DNA of 52,880 nt from Helicobacteraceae bacterium. GTDB taxonomy: Bacteria; Campylobacterota; Campylobacteria; Campylobacterales; SZUA-545. The position numbers and the translations under genes were made by a program. The stretch lies in assembly GCA_031286325.1 (NCBI GenBank), contig JAITUT010000034.1, forward strand, positions 1 to 52,880, given 5' to 3'. The notes below the pieces were generated by a model, which was given only the letters and a program-made list of their open reading frames with translations, was not told the origin of the DNA and did no database searches. Positions 34,641 through 43,383 of the stretch are shown here, piece after piece (within the stretch, counting starts at the first letter, position 1; every line of letters begins with the position of its first letter).

Positions 34641-35564
34641 ATGCTTTCTCTTTCGGGAACATCAGTTTTGGCGATCGCCATCGTAGTCTTGATTGGCTGG
34701 GCGATTTACAGCGCGATCGTCATCGTAAGCCAAGCGGAGGTGCGTATGGTAGAGAGGCTCGGCAAGTTTAACCGCGCCTTGTCCGCCGGTTTTCACATCA
34801 TCGTGCCCTATTTAGATCGCGTATCGGCGGTTTTGAGTACGAAAGAGCACATCATCAACATTCCGCGCCAGCCCGTCATTACGCGCGACAACGTAACGAT
34901 CCAGATTGACGGGATCGTCTTTATTGCCGTAACTGATCCTTACAAAACGACTTATAATGTTACGAACTACCAGATCGCGGTCTCAAACCTCGCGCTAACT
35001 ACGCTTCGCAGCGAAATTGGCTCAATGACTTTGGACGAAATTTTGAGCAATCGCGAGCGGATTAACTCGCGGATTCTTGTGATTTTGGACGAAGCGGGCG
35101 CGAACTGGGGCATTAAAGTAACGCGCATTGAGATCAGCGACATCGCCGTCCCGACCGAGATTCAAGAGGCGATGAGTATGCAGATGAAAGCCGAACGCGA
35201 AAAACGCGCGATTGAGCTCAAAGCGCAGGCGGATAAAGAAGCCGTGATTCGTCAATCCGAAGCCTATCGCGCCGAGCAATTTTTGAAAGCGGAGGCGATT
35301 GAGCGTATGGCGGACGCGCAGGCGTTCCAAGTCAAAGCGGTAGCGAAAGCACAACAAGAGGCGATCGAATCGGTCGGAACGGCGATCGCGAAAAACGCGC
35401 AATCCGCCGAATATCTGCTGGCGAAAGATAGGATCGCGGCGTTTACCGAGCTTGCGAAAAATCCCGCGAAAGACAAAGTCGTGGTGCCTTACGAGGCGGT
35501 GCAGCTGATCGGCTCTTTGAGCGTATTGGGCGACACATTAAAGTCCGCCGTAAAGACGAAATAG
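34641..35564 (+). CDS. SPFH/band-7 membrane protein (QmcA/stomatin type)
   Basis: A 307-residue protein: one N-terminal span (VLAIAIVVLIGWAIYSAIVIV), the SPFH domain (EVRMVERLGKFNRALSAGFHIIVPYLDRV...ITRDNVTIQIDGIVFIAVTDPYKTTYNV) and a long helical, Ala/Glu/Lys-rich coiled coil (MQMKAEREKRAIELKAQADKEA). It forms large oligomeric membrane microdomains and is routinely paired with an NfeD-type protein, here encoded 118 bases downstream. It often modulates membrane proteases. AAAGGC ribosome-binding site. Confidence 0.92.
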   Translation: MLSLSGTSVLAIAIVVLIGWAIYSAIVIVSQAEVRMVERLGKFNRALSAGFHIIVPYLDRVSAVLSTKEHIINIPRQPVITRDNVTIQIDGIVFIAVTDPYKTTYNVTNYQIAVSNLALTTLRSEIGSMTLDEILSNRERINSRILVILDEAGANWGIKVTRIEISDIAVPTEIQEAMSMQMKAEREKRAIELKAQADKEAVIRQSEAYRAEQFLKAEAIERMADAQAFQVKAVAKAQQEAIESVGTAIAKNAQSAEYLLAKDRIAAFTELAKNPAKDKVVVPYEAVQLIGSLSVLGDTLKSAVKTK

Positions 35565-35625
35565 GCGCGCCTCGCGTTTCGCGGCGTTTCGCGCCCTAAG
35601 CAAAGCTCCGCCGCGCCGCTCGCCG

Positions 35626-35644
35626 CCCGCCCGAAACGGGCGGG
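35626..35644 (+). terminator. Strong GC hairpin between SPFH and NfeD genes
   Basis: CCCGCCCG-AAA-CGGGCGGG, an 8-bp stem with a 3-base loop, followed by ATTTAT. No long T-run, so it may attenuate or protect the RNA 3' end instead of terminating fully. Confidence 0.45.
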
Positions 35645-35682
35645 ATTTATAGGCTTTTTCAAATTTCGCGCACGAAAGGTTT

Positions 35683-36093
35683 ATGATGTGGGTTGTGATC
35701 GCGGGAATTTTGCTGATCGCGCTGGAAATTATCACAGGCAACTTTTTCATACTTTGGTATGGAATCGGGCTCGCGCTTGTAGGCGCGATCGGCTGGGCGC
35801 TTGGGTTTGAGAGCGCGCAAGCGATCTTGTGGCAAACCGCGATAGGTTTCGTGATCGGGCATATTTTGCTGGTTTTGCTACGCAAAAAATTTATTTTCAA
35901 ACGCGCCGTCGAGCCGCGCGATGAATTTTTGCTAGAGGAGGGCGAAGGCATTATCAAAGAGGGCGAACTCGTGGAATTTCGCGGCACCCTTTGGCGTTAC
36001 GAGGCGAGCGATCAGGAGTTCGCAATCGGCGAGAGAGTCAAAGTTGAGCCGCTGGCGAATAACAAGGTCGGCGTTAGAAAGCTCCCAAAATAA
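35683..36093 (+). CDS. NfeD-like membrane protein
   Basis: A 136-residue protein with two or three spans (WVVIAGILLIALEIITGNFFILWYGIGLALVGAIGWALG, AIGFVIGHILLVLL) and a C-terminal OB-fold-like beta domain (EGIIKEGELVEFRGTLWRYEA...GERVKVEPLANNKVGVRKL). This is the short NfeD form that partners SPFH proteins such as the one just upstream. Starts at the first of two ATGs after AAAGG. Confidence 0.9.
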   Translation: MMWVVIAGILLIALEIITGNFFILWYGIGLALVGAIGWALGFESAQAILWQTAIGFVIGHILLVLLRKKFIFKRAVEPRDEFLLEEGEGIIKEGELVEFRGTLWRYEASDQEFAIGERVKVEPLANNKVGVRKLPK

Positions 36094-36100
36094 GCCTATT

Positions 36101-37282
36101 ATGAAACTTTTGGCGGCGCTTTTAATTTTTACGGCGACGTTGCAGACTTTGCGACCTTTGATCGCCGACGAGATCGTGAATTTGCCGAGCGAAGCGGAAA
36201 AACTCGCGAAACGTCTAAAAGATCAAAACCCGATCCTTGCGCCGTGTTATCTCAAAAACCGCCTAGCCTACGATCGCGGCGCGGTCGCGATAGACGCCGA
36301 GCGTCTCTTAGTTTCACTAGGGTTTTTGAGTACCCAAACTCTGCAAAAAGATTGGAATTTAACTACTTACGATCGCCTCTCTGGACTCGCGATTGTAAAA
36401 AGCCTCGCGCCGCACGGCAAAACGCCGATCAAAACGCGCCCCGCCGATCGCGCCGCCGAACACGAAAATCTTTTATATATGAACGACGCCGAAGCCGCGC
36501 CGATTCCGACCGCGAAATTCACGCGCCAATTCGGCTCCGAACCCGCCGCCACTTCGCGCCAGATGAGGAGCGGCTCGCTTTTGGTCGCGCCGTGTTACGC
36601 GGTCATTGGCGTTTCGGCTACAGGCGAGACGATTGAGAGCGAATTTCTACAAAAATTCTTCGACTCTAACGAAAGCGCGTTTTTTTGGGGCGATTTGGGA
36701 GCGCGCTTTGACGGCTACGAGGTGGAATTTCTAAACCCGTTTGCCGAAAACGAATTAAAAGTCGGAGATAAAATAATTTCGATTAACGGCAAAACTTTTG
36801 ATTCGCCGCGCGAAATGGAGCGCGAAATAATGTTAATGGATATAGGATCGGACGTAAATATAACAATTGAGAGAAAATCCGCCGAAAAAAGAATAGTCAA
36901 GTTAGATTCAAACGATAGTAGTAATTCCGCGCCGATCGCAAGTGAAAAAACATTGGTAATTTCACGTAAAATCATTAAAAAAACAGGCGGATTTTTATAC
37001 GCGGACACATTTTTAGAGCATTTAGGCTGGTTTTTTGATCGCGATCTATACGCGAGAGGCGTTTATAAACCGAAATACCCGATCGACGCGAATGATAAAA
37101 TAGTAGCGATCAACGGCTTTTTCGTAAATGACGATCGCGATGTCAAAAGGGTTTTAACCGCCCTAGCGGATAAAGCGGGGAAGTTAGGATCAGACCCAGG
37201 TAAAGCGCCGAAGATAAAACTCTTAATGCAGCGCGAAAGCTTTCAATTTTTCATCACAATCGATTTGATTATGGAGCAGTGA
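36101..37282 (+). CDS. Periplasmic PDZ-domain protein
   Basis: A 393-residue exported protein; the start at 36101 gives a clean signal peptide (MKLLAALLIFTATLQTLRPLIA), while a longer frame from 36044 overlaps the NfeD gene. Near residue 210 comes a PDZ-like stretch (FAENELKVGDKIISINGKTFDSPREMEREI) and near residue 330 a second one (YPIDANDKIVAINGFFVNDDRDVKRVL). No protease motif is seen, so it is probably a binding or quality-control protein. Similar PDZ proteins are encoded in Campylobacter. It abuts ispA by one base. Confidence 0.7.
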   Translation: MKLLAALLIFTATLQTLRPLIADEIVNLPSEAEKLAKRLKDQNPILAPCYLKNRLAYDRGAVAIDAERLLVSLGFLSTQTLQKDWNLTTYDRLSGLAIVKSLAPHGKTPIKTRPADRAAEHENLLYMNDAEAAPIPTAKFTRQFGSEPAATSRQMRSGSLLVAPCYAVIGVSATGETIESEFLQKFFDSNESAFFWGDLGARFDGYEVEFLNPFAENELKVGDKIISINGKTFDSPREMEREIMLMDIGSDVNITIERKSAEKRIVKLDSNDSSNSAPIASEKTLVISRKIIKKTGGFLYADTFLEHLGWFFDRDLYARGVYKPKYPIDANDKIVAINGFFVNDDRDVKRVLTALADKAGKLGSDPGKAPKIKLLMQRESFQFFITIDLIMEQ

Positions 37283-37283
37283 A

Positions 37284-38153
37284 ATGGAACAAGAAAAAAT
37301 CAAAAATCTCATAACGCTTTTCGAAGATTTTTTGCAACAAAATCTATTAAAAGCGGAAAGCTTTCACCCGTATTATGAAAAAGCGTTGAACGAAATGCTT
37401 TTAGCCGGCGGAAAACGTTTTCGCCCCGCGTTAGTTTTAGCGGTCGCGGAGGCGATTGATAAGAAACGCGTTGAAGCGGCGTTATATCCCGCGCTGGCGA
37501 TTGAGATGTCGCATACATATTCGTTGATTCACGACGATTTGCCCGATATGGATAACGCCGACTTTCGCAGATCGCACCCGACTTTGCACAAAACTTATGG
37601 CGCGACAGCGGCGATCTTGGTTGGCGACGCGCTGAATACCGAGTCTTTCGCGGCGATCGCAAGATCGCCGCTCGCGCCAGAAAAGATCGCGAAACTCGCG
37701 CGGATTTTGGCGGAGAACGCGGGCGCGAACGGAATGGTTTTGGGTCAGACGTTAGATTGTTACTTTGAAAACCAGCGGCTAAATTTAGAGCAAGTTGAGT
37801 TTATCCACCGCCATAAAACGGGCAAGCTGATCGCGGCGGCGCTTGAAATGGGCGCGGTTGCGGCGGGCGCGAACGACGATCTAGCGCAAAAACTCTACGA
37901 TATAGGCTTGCGGCTTGGGCTTTTGTTTCAAATTCGCGACGATATTCTAGACTTTCAGCCGAATATGGAAGAGCAACTCGGCAAACCGTCAAATCAAGAC
38001 GTTAACAAAAATAGTTTCGTAACGCTTTTAGGCGAAAAAGAAGCGCGCGAAAGAATGAGAAAAACCCGTATTGAAATAGAAGCGCGAATCGCGAGCGAAA
38101 CGCCCCCATCGCTGGCGAAAAATTTAACGGCGATCGCGGATCACTTTTTTTGA
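37284..38153 (+). CDS. ispA: Polyprenyl (farnesyl/geranylgeranyl) diphosphate synthase
   Basis: A 289-residue trans-prenyltransferase. Signature pieces: LAGGKRFRPALVLAV, the first Asp-rich motif HDDLPDMDNADFRRSHPTLHK, GDALNTESF, GQTLDCYFEN, HRHKTGKLI, and the second Asp-rich motif FQIRDDILDFQ. These bind Mg and the two diphosphate substrates. It makes the C15 (or longer) precursor for quinones and undecaprenyl phosphate. Normal length. Confidence 0.94.
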   Translation: MEQEKIKNLITLFEDFLQQNLLKAESFHPYYEKALNEMLLAGGKRFRPALVLAVAEAIDKKRVEAALYPALAIEMSHTYSLIHDDLPDMDNADFRRSHPTLHKTYGATAAILVGDALNTESFAAIARSPLAPEKIAKLARILAENAGANGMVLGQTLDCYFENQRLNLEQVEFIHRHKTGKLIAAALEMGAVAAGANDDLAQKLYDIGLRLGLLFQIRDDILDFQPNMEEQLGKPSNQDVNKNSFVTLLGEKEARERMRKTRIEIEARIASETPPSLAKNLTAIADHFF

Positions 38154-38160
38154 GGGTTTT

Positions 38161-38640
38161 ATGCAAATAACGCAAACCGACTTCACGCGTTTGAGCGAAG
38201 AGGGATTGAGAGAAGTTTTGAAGTGGCGCAATAATCCGTCTGTGCGCGAGGTTTCGCGCGATAATTCGGCGATCGCGTGGGAGGCGCACATAGAATTTGC
38301 GCGAAATCTCGCGGGCAACGCGGCGAAAAAATACTACAAAATAGCGATCGCCGATCGCGAAAATTTCGGCGGCGGCGTGATATTTTTCACGAACATTGAC
38401 GGCAAAAAAGCCGAAATGGGGCTCTACAAAGACTTTAATTCGTCCGTCAAAAATATGGGCGCGATCTTGATGAATATCATCTTTATAAAAGTGCGGGAAT
38501 TAGGCTTGATAGAGTTAACGCTTTGCGCGTTGAAAACCAACAAAATAGCGCGGGAACTTTACGCTAAATTCGGCTTTGAATTAGATCGCGAGGAAGAGAA
38601 TTTAGTTTATATGCGATGCGATCTACGAAACAAATTCTGA
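38161..38640 (+). CDS. pseH: GNAT acetyltransferase, PseH-like
   Basis: A 159-residue GNAT protein with LREVLKWRNNPSVREVSRDN at the start and LTLCALKTNKIARELYAKFGFELDREE at the end, the pattern of PseH, which N-acetylates UDP-4-amino-4,6-dideoxy-AltNAc in pseudaminic acid synthesis for flagellin glycosylation. No other pse gene is next to it, and GNAT specificity is hard to read, so a related sugar or amine substrate is possible. Confidence 0.7.
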   Translation: MQITQTDFTRLSEEGLREVLKWRNNPSVREVSRDNSAIAWEAHIEFARNLAGNAAKKYYKIAIADRENFGGGVIFFTNIDGKKAEMGLYKDFNSSVKNMGAILMNIIFIKVRELGLIELTLCALKTNKIARELYAKFGFELDREEENLVYMRCDLRNKF

Positions 38641-38732
38641 AAGGTTTATGAGCTTAACGGAATGTAATACGCGCTCTTTTAGCGCGATCGCGTAGAATTA
38701 CCTTTAAGAAAGGGGGTTATATTATTGCGGCT

Positions 38733-39641
38733 ATGGAAAAACATTATCAAACATACAACGTCGACTGCCGCGATGGGATAAAAGAGATCGCGGGCGACTC
38801 TATTGACTTTATCGTAACAGACCCGCCGTATTTCATAGACGGTATGGGTAGCGATTGGGACGACAAAAAATTAAAAAAGAAAGCCTCAAAATCGGGGGTT
38901 GTCGGCGGTTTGCCTGTGGGAATGAAGTTTGACAGGGCGCAGGGAGAAGATTTGCAGAAATTTTTAGAGCCGTTATGCGCGGAGTTTTACCGCGTATTAA
39001 AGCCGGGCGCTTTTTGCGTGGTTTTTTCGCAGGGGCGGCTCTATCATCGCGCCGCTATGGCGCTGGATATGGCGGGTTTTGAAATTCGCGATATGTTGGG
39101 GTGGAAATACGAGGGGCAACCAAAAGCTTTTTCGCAAGATCATTTTATTAGAAAAGACAAAAATCTATCCGAAAGCGAAAAAGAGAAGCTTATCGCGGAA
39201 TTAGACGGGCTAAAAACCCCGCAGCTAAAACCTCAAATAGAGCCTATGGCGTTAGCGCAAAAGCCTAAAGAGGGGACTTTTGTGGAGAATTGGAAAAAAT
39301 ATCAAGTTGGGCTTATGAATACGAAAGTATCGCTGGACGGAATGTTTCCGGGAACTATTATGGACGTTTCCAAAAAAGTTCGCCGCGACGAGAGCGATAT
39401 AAAAATAGATCATATGACGATCAAGCCAGTTTGCCTTATATCTCATCTAATCAAATTATTCACAAAAGAGGGGCAGGTTGTTTTTGACCCCTTTTTGGGC
39501 AGCGGCTCGCACGGCGTAGCCGCGATCGCCGCAAACCGAAAATTTATAGGTTTTGAGATTGAGAGAAAATATTTTGATATAGCGAACAAGCGACTGGATA
39601 AAGCGGACTCTTCGGCGGATTTATTCGCTACCGTTCGCTAA
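38733..39641 (+). CDS. Orphan DNA adenine methyltransferase (beta class)
   Basis: A 302-residue N6-adenine-type methylase: IDFIVTDPPYFIDGMGSDWDD has the DPPY catalytic motif, VVFDPFLGSGSHGVAAIAANRKFIGFEIE the SAM-binding motif, in the beta order. The middle part (GTIMDVSKKVRRDESDIKIDHMTIKPVCLISHLIKLF) is typical of stand-alone or phage-borne methylases. No restriction gene flanks it. The upstream 90 bases hold AAAGGGGG and a TATATTAT box. Third DNA methylase in the window. Confidence 0.88.
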   Translation: MEKHYQTYNVDCRDGIKEIAGDSIDFIVTDPPYFIDGMGSDWDDKKLKKKASKSGVVGGLPVGMKFDRAQGEDLQKFLEPLCAEFYRVLKPGAFCVVFSQGRLYHRAAMALDMAGFEIRDMLGWKYEGQPKAFSQDHFIRKDKNLSESEKEKLIAELDGLKTPQLKPQIEPMALAQKPKEGTFVENWKKYQVGLMNTKVSLDGMFPGTIMDVSKKVRRDESDIKIDHMTIKPVCLISHLIKLFTKEGQVVFDPFLGSGSHGVAAIAANRKFIGFEIERKYFDIANKRLDKADSSADLFATVR

Positions 39642-39682
39642 TTTTCAGCGCGAAGCGCAATGCCGCGCTCCCTAGTTTTTTA

Positions 39683-39859
39683 TTACTTGCCTTTAAGGGC
39701 GGCGGTAATCAAAGTTTTACGCGCAAAACTGCTAATAGAGAGCGTTTCGAGTTTTGCGGCGGCGGCGATTGTCTCGTATTCCTCAATGCGCGTAACGATG
39801 TGAACTTGCCGCCCCCGTTTTTTGGCGGGCTTATCGGCGGCTTGATTTTTGTCTTTCAT
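39683..39859 (-). CDS. Small ribbon-helix-helix-like DNA-binding protein
   Basis: A 58-residue frame starting MKDKNQAADKPAKKRGRQV with an excellent GGAGG site 7 bases upstream. After the basic start comes VHIVTRIEEYETIAAAAK and then LSISSFARKTLITAALKG, the beta-strand, helix A and helix B pattern of ribbon-helix-helix proteins (antitoxins, MobC-like, phage repressors). Such proteins bind operators as dimers and often self-regulate; short inverted repeats lie just upstream. It is the last of three very small minus-strand genes. Confidence 0.65.
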   Translation of the reverse strand: MKDKNQAADKPAKKRGRQVHIVTRIEEYETIAAAAKLETLSISSFARKTLITAALKGK

Positions 39860-39948
39860 AGATAGCCTCCAGCTTTTATCGCCCGATCCGCGACATAAAC
39901 ACGGATCTGGTCGTTCTTATAGGGATTAAATCCCGTTTTCGCCTTTAA

Positions 39949-40053
39949 TCAATACAAACCGAGCCGTTTGTCATCGCGCTCGCTTACAAAAAGGACAACC
40001 GCGCATAAAGCTAACGCAAACACGGCGATCATTGCCAAAACAATAGCCGCCAT
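39949..40053 (-). CDS. 34-residue single-span membrane micro-protein
   Basis: ATG at 40053 with AAAAGGAG 6 bases upstream. The peptide is one hydrophobic helix, MAAIVLAMIAVFALALCAVV and LFV, then a charged tail SERDDKRLGLY. Strong ribosome-binding site, in-frame stop and a sharply bipolar sequence support expression. Size and layout resemble small membrane regulators or type I toxins, but no family is recognised. Confidence 0.55.
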   Translation of the reverse strand: MAAIVLAMIAVFALALCAVVLFVSERDDKRLGLY

Positions 40054-40096
40054 TATCGACTCCTTTTCTCTACAATAGCGGTAACCGCTGGCGCGT

Positions 40097-40129
40097 TAAT
40101 CGCCCGATCCGCTATGAATCGGGCGATTA
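40097..40129 (-). terminator. 12-bp stem hairpin between the micro-protein genes
   Basis: TAATCGCCCGAT and ATCGGGCGATTA form a perfect 12-bp stem around a 9-base loop. It overlaps the stop codon of the 39-residue gene. There is no T-run, so it may be a processing or attenuation structure. Fourteen of its bases (ATCGCCCGATCCGC) recur at 39878-39891 in front of the ribbon-helix-helix gene. Confidence 0.5.
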
Positions 40130-40246
40130 TTTAGGGTTTAACCCAACTTCAGCGGCTTGAATATCGCCGCCTTTTGGATCGGGTAAATTTGCGATAATCA
40201 CCCCAAGCAAGCCAACTATAAAACCAATCAAAGCAAAGCCGCTCAT
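40127..40246 (-). CDS. 39-residue single-span membrane micro-protein
   Basis: ATG at 40246 after AAAGGGGGG. One hydrophobic helix, MSGFALIGFIVGLLGVIIAN, then a polar tail LPDPKGGDIQAAEVGLNPK. The initiation site is strong and the stop sits in a 12-bp hairpin. A possible 18-codon GTG frame (MIAKLLLSFYMRGKGGTK) ends by ATGA overlap on its start, which would couple translation. Function unknown. Confidence 0.55.
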   Translation of the reverse strand: MSGFALIGFIVGLLGVIIANLPDPKGGDIQAAEVGLNPK

Positions 40247-40584
40247 TTTGTCCCCCCCTTTGCCTCTCATATAAAAGCTTAAGAGCAACTTCGCGATCAC
40301 TATCGCGCCGCTCTCCTTTTGCCCTCAAACAAAGCCGCGAGAAACGCGCCGACCATCGCAAAATCCGCAAAGCTAAAAAATCGGCGAGTACGAATACGTA
40401 GGAATTTCGCGAATTTCGCTGTAAAATTCAGAGTTGTAATATTGAAAAGAGGCGATTTCTTTTTCCCGTCGTAACAATAAATCACGACGTTCTAATATCT
40501 GCGCTCTACTTTCCGCCTCAATTGTGATTTCGCGCGAACATTTAGGTTAGCTAGTAGCTACATCCTGTTAAATCTCGCTATCTT
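40247..40584. other. Gap between argF and the micro-protein genes
   Basis: About 340 bases downstream of argF (minus strand). A 61-codon frame at 40300-40485 has no ribosome-binding site and odd composition. The 18-codon GTG frame mentioned for the neighbouring gene starts near 40300. Otherwise I see only AT-rich sequence that could carry the promoter for the micro-protein cluster. Confidence 0.35.
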
Positions 40585-41505
40585 TCATTTATCGCCCTGC
40601 TTATTTTGATCGTGTAGCCACACCATAATCCCCTTTTGCGCGTGGAGGCGGTTTTCGGCTTCAGCGAAGATAACATCGGCGTTTGCCTCAAATGTCTCCT
40701 CACTGACCTCCTCGCCGCGATGCGCGGGCAAGCAATGCAATAGGATCGCGCGCGAATCCGCGATCGCCATTAGATCGCGATCCACGCAAAAACCCTTGAA
40801 ATCTTTCAGCCGTTTTGCCGTCTCCTCCTCTTGCCCCATACTCGTCCAAACATCGGTTATAAGGACATTTGCGCCGCGCGCGGCAACTTTGGGATCGCGC
40901 GTGAAACTGATCTTCGCCCCGCTTTTATCCGCGAATTTCGCGCACATTTCGCGCACATTCGCCGCGATCTCATAGCCCTGCGGCGCGGCGATTCGCAACT
41001 CAAAACCTAATTTGCTCGCCAAAACCAATAGGCTGTTTGCCATATTATTGCCGTCTCCAACCCACGCGACCACCGCGTCAGAATCGTAGCCCAACTCCTG
41101 CAAAGTCAAGTAATCCGCCATTAGCTGCGCGGGGTGAAAATCATCGCTGAGACCGTTTATTACTGGTACCGCCGAGTGCGCCGCGAATTCCTCTAAGCGC
41201 GCGTGGGCAAAAGTGCGGATCATCACCATATCTACCATTCGGCTAATGACGCGCGCCGTGTCTTTCATAGGCTCGCCGCGCCCTAGCTGAATGTCTTTGG
41301 ACGACAAAAACAAGGGGTGCATTCCTAATTCCACCGCGCCGACCTCAAAACTTACGCGGGTGCGCGTGGAGGACTTTTCAAAGATCATCGCGAGAGTCCC
41401 GCCCAAATCGCGCGTAATTTTTCTGCTTTTAAGATCGCGGGCGATCTGCAAAATCTCCAAAATCTCCGCGCGATCAAAGTCTTTTAACGATAAAAAATGC
41501 CGCAT
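40585..41505 (-). CDS. argF: Ornithine carbamoyltransferase
   Basis: A 306-residue transcarbamylase of arginine synthesis. Carbamoyl-phosphate loop [16 protein letters not shown], then [14 protein letters not shown] (the HPxQ motif), [13 protein letters not shown] for ornithine, and the catalytic [19 protein letters not shown]. Normal length. Its ATG overlaps the hemB stop (TAATG), so it is translated from the aroK-hemB-argF run. Confidence 0.96.
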   Translation of the reverse strand: MRHFLSLKDFDRAEILEILQIARDLKSRKITRDLGGTLAMIFEKSSTRTRVSFEVGAVELGMHPLFLSSKDIQLGRGEPMKDTARVISRMVDMVMIRTFAHARLEEFAAHSAVPVINGLSDDFHPAQLMADYLTLQELGYDSDAVVAWVGDGNNMANSLLVLASKLGFELRIAAPQGYEIAANVREMCAKFADKSGAKISFTRDPKVAARGANVLITDVWTSMGQEEETAKRLKDFKGFCVDRDLMAIADSRAILLHCLPAHRGEEVSEETFEANADVIFAEAENRLHAQKGIMVWLHDQNKQGDK

Positions 41506-42488
41506 TAGTCGCCTTTATTCAAAAGTTCGCAAACTTCTTTGGCGTGGTAGGTGATAATAATATCCGCGCCAGCGCGTTTGAACGATGTCATCGTCTCCAT
41601 TAACGCGCGATCGTAATCTATCATTCCCGCGGCGGCGGCGGCTTTGAGCATAGAATACTCGCCGCTAACATTATAGACGGCAAGAGGCAACGTAGTGTTT
41701 TCGCGGATCGTCTTTACGACGTCCAGATACGCCAGCGCGGGTTTGACCATCAAAATATCCGCGCCTTGCGCCTCGTCCTCCATACTTTCGGCGAGGGCTT
41801 CGCGCGCGTTCGCGGGGTTCATCTGATACGCGCGGCGATCGCCGAATGAGGGCGCGGACTCCGCCGCGTCTCTAAACGGACCATAATACGCGCTGGCGAA
41901 TTTTGTGGAATAACTCATAAGCGGCGTATTTTCGCGCCCCGCGTCGTCTAACGCCTCGCGCAAAACCGCGATCGCGCCGTCCATCATTCCGCTGGGCGCG
42001 ATCGCGTCCGCGCCGCATTCGGCGTGAATTAACGCCTGTTTCGCTAAAAGTTCCAAAGTTTTGTCGTTATCTACGGATTTTGTCGCGGGGTTTATCACGC
42101 CGCAATGCCCGTGATCGGTGTATTCGCAGAAGCACAGATCGGTGAAAATAAACATTTCGGGAACGGCGTCTTTGAGGGCTTTTAAGGACTCCGCGATCAC
42201 GCCGCGATCCGACAAAGCGTCGCTGCCCGCGCTATCTTTGGTCTCTGGGATTCCAAAGAGCATTATCGCCTTGACGCCGATCGCGCGGGCGGCTTTCGCC
42301 TCTTTGACGAGTTCGTCAATTGAGAGTTGAAATACCCCCGGCATCGAGGCGATCTCTCTTTTGAAATTTTTGCCCTTGCCGCTTACGGCAAAGAGCGGAT
42401 ATACGAGATCGTTTTTGGCGACTTTTGCCTCTTGGACGAGATCGCGCAAAGTGGAATTTTCGCGTAACCTTCTGAATCTTTTGAACAT
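41505..42488 (-). CDS. hemB: Porphobilinogen synthase (delta-aminolevulinic acid dehydratase)
   Basis: A 327-residue enzyme. The start at 42488 ([11 protein letters not shown]) has TAGGAG 9 bases upstream; a frame from 42530 lacks one and adds a non-conserved tail. Motifs: [23 protein letters not shown] (zinc cysteines), the Schiff-base lysines in [17 protein letters not shown] and [13 protein letters not shown], and [12 protein letters not shown]. It condenses two aminolevulinates to porphobilinogen in haem synthesis. Confidence 0.97.
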   Translation of the reverse strand: MFKRFRRLRENSTLRDLVQEAKVAKNDLVYPLFAVSGKGKNFKREIASMPGVFQLSIDELVKEAKAARAIGVKAIMLFGIPETKDSAGSDALSDRGVIAESLKALKDAVPEMFIFTDLCFCEYTDHGHCGVINPATKSVDNDKTLELLAKQALIHAECGADAIAPSGMMDGAIAVLREALDDAGRENTPLMSYSTKFASAYYGPFRDAAESAPSFGDRRAYQMNPANAREALAESMEDEAQGADILMVKPALAYLDVVKTIRENTTLPLAVYNVSGEYSMLKAAAAAGMIDYDRALMETMTSFKRAGADIIITYHAKEVCELLNKGD

Positions 42489-42533
42489 CCGCGCTCCTAA
42501 ACTCGCCGCGATTTTGCGGCGAAAAAACACGAA

Positions 42534-43028
42534 TTATACTATTTTTTCACGCAAATTTTGTAGACAAATTTCTATCGGATCTTCAGCGTTTATGACGATT
42601 TCGGCGGATTTTTCGTAAATTTTAAGCCGCGCGTCATAGCGTTCGCGCAGGATTTCAAGCGAAGCGGCGAGGGGACGTTTGGACTTTTCGGCGTCTTGCG
42701 AGAGACGTTTTGCTATCGCCTCAAACGAGCACTTTAAGTAGACGACTTTGCCGATTTCGCTCAAATTATCGCAGACGATCGGCATTCCGCCGCCTGTGGC
42801 GATCACGGCGTTTTTTACGGATTTGGCGAGGAACGCGGCGCAATTTTTTTCGGCGGCGCGAAAGGCGGCTTCGCCTTCGCTCGCGAAAATTTCGCCGATC
42901 GCGCGCGCGTAGTGCGACTCAATGAGCGCGTCCGTGTCGAGAAAAAAACGTCCCGTTTCGGCGGAAATTAACCTGCCTAACGAACTTTTGCCGCTACCCA
43001 TAAAACCTATCAAAACCAGATTTTTCAT
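42534..43028 (-). CDS. aroK: Shikimate kinase
   Basis: A 164-residue P-loop kinase: Walker A GFMGSGKSSLGR, DTDALIE for shikimate and magnesium, EAAFRAAEKN with the conserved Arg, VIATGGGMPI (Walker B-like GGG) and the lid segment RPLAA. Fifth step of the chorismate pathway. Slightly short but complete. First gene of the run with hemB and argF. Confidence 0.94.
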   Translation of the reverse strand: MKNLVLIGFMGSGKSSLGRLISAETGRFFLDTDALIESHYARAIGEIFASEGEAAFRAAEKNCAAFLAKSVKNAVIATGGGMPIVCDNLSEIGKVVYLKCSFEAIAKRLSQDAEKSKRPLAASLEILRERYDARLKIYEKSAEIVINAEDPIEICLQNLREKIV

Positions 43029-43383
43029 TCGCGAATTATGCCTTGAGATTGCGGATTAAACACGCGACGACGGACAAAAGGCGGCGTTAAGACTTTAGAA
43101 AGTCAGGCAAAACCTATAAATCCCGCCGCGCCCCTGTTAGCAAATCGGCAGCGAAAATCGCGGCTTTTGCCGCGTTATAGATCGCGAGCTAGAGCCCGCA
43201 ATGACGAAAACAACAAACGCCGTAGGCAAAAGTAGCGGCGATTCTCAGCGGTTTCCAAAAGATTGGGAGCTTTAAGCTCCCCCGCGAAAAGTAATTGGTG
43301 TTCCAATGGGCTTGCCCTCTGATCGTAGCGGCGGTTTTCTGCGCGATGACGGACGCCTTGCCTCCTATCGCCGCCGCGAGAAG
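43029..43383. other. Non-coding gap upstream of aroK, downstream of flgP
   Basis: About 355 bases without a gene. GATCGCGAGCTAGAGCCCGC followed by AATGACG at 43180-43206 resembles a dispersed intergenic repeat; a related fragment (TCATTGCGGCTAAGCCC) lies at 44615-44631. A small inverted repeat GGGAGC-TTTAA-GCTCCC at 43265-43281 could be a weak terminator for flgP on the minus strand, but no T-run follows it. Nothing else is clear. Confidence 0.4.

Noticed and set aside
35022-35476. Arg/Phe-rich minus frames opposite the SPFH gene
   Set aside because: Antisense shadow of the coiled-coil region; no ribosome-binding site.
40300-40485. 61-codon minus frame downstream of argF
   Set aside because: No ribosome-binding site and atypical composition; only the short tail MVGAFLAALFEGKRRAAR looks faintly membrane-like.
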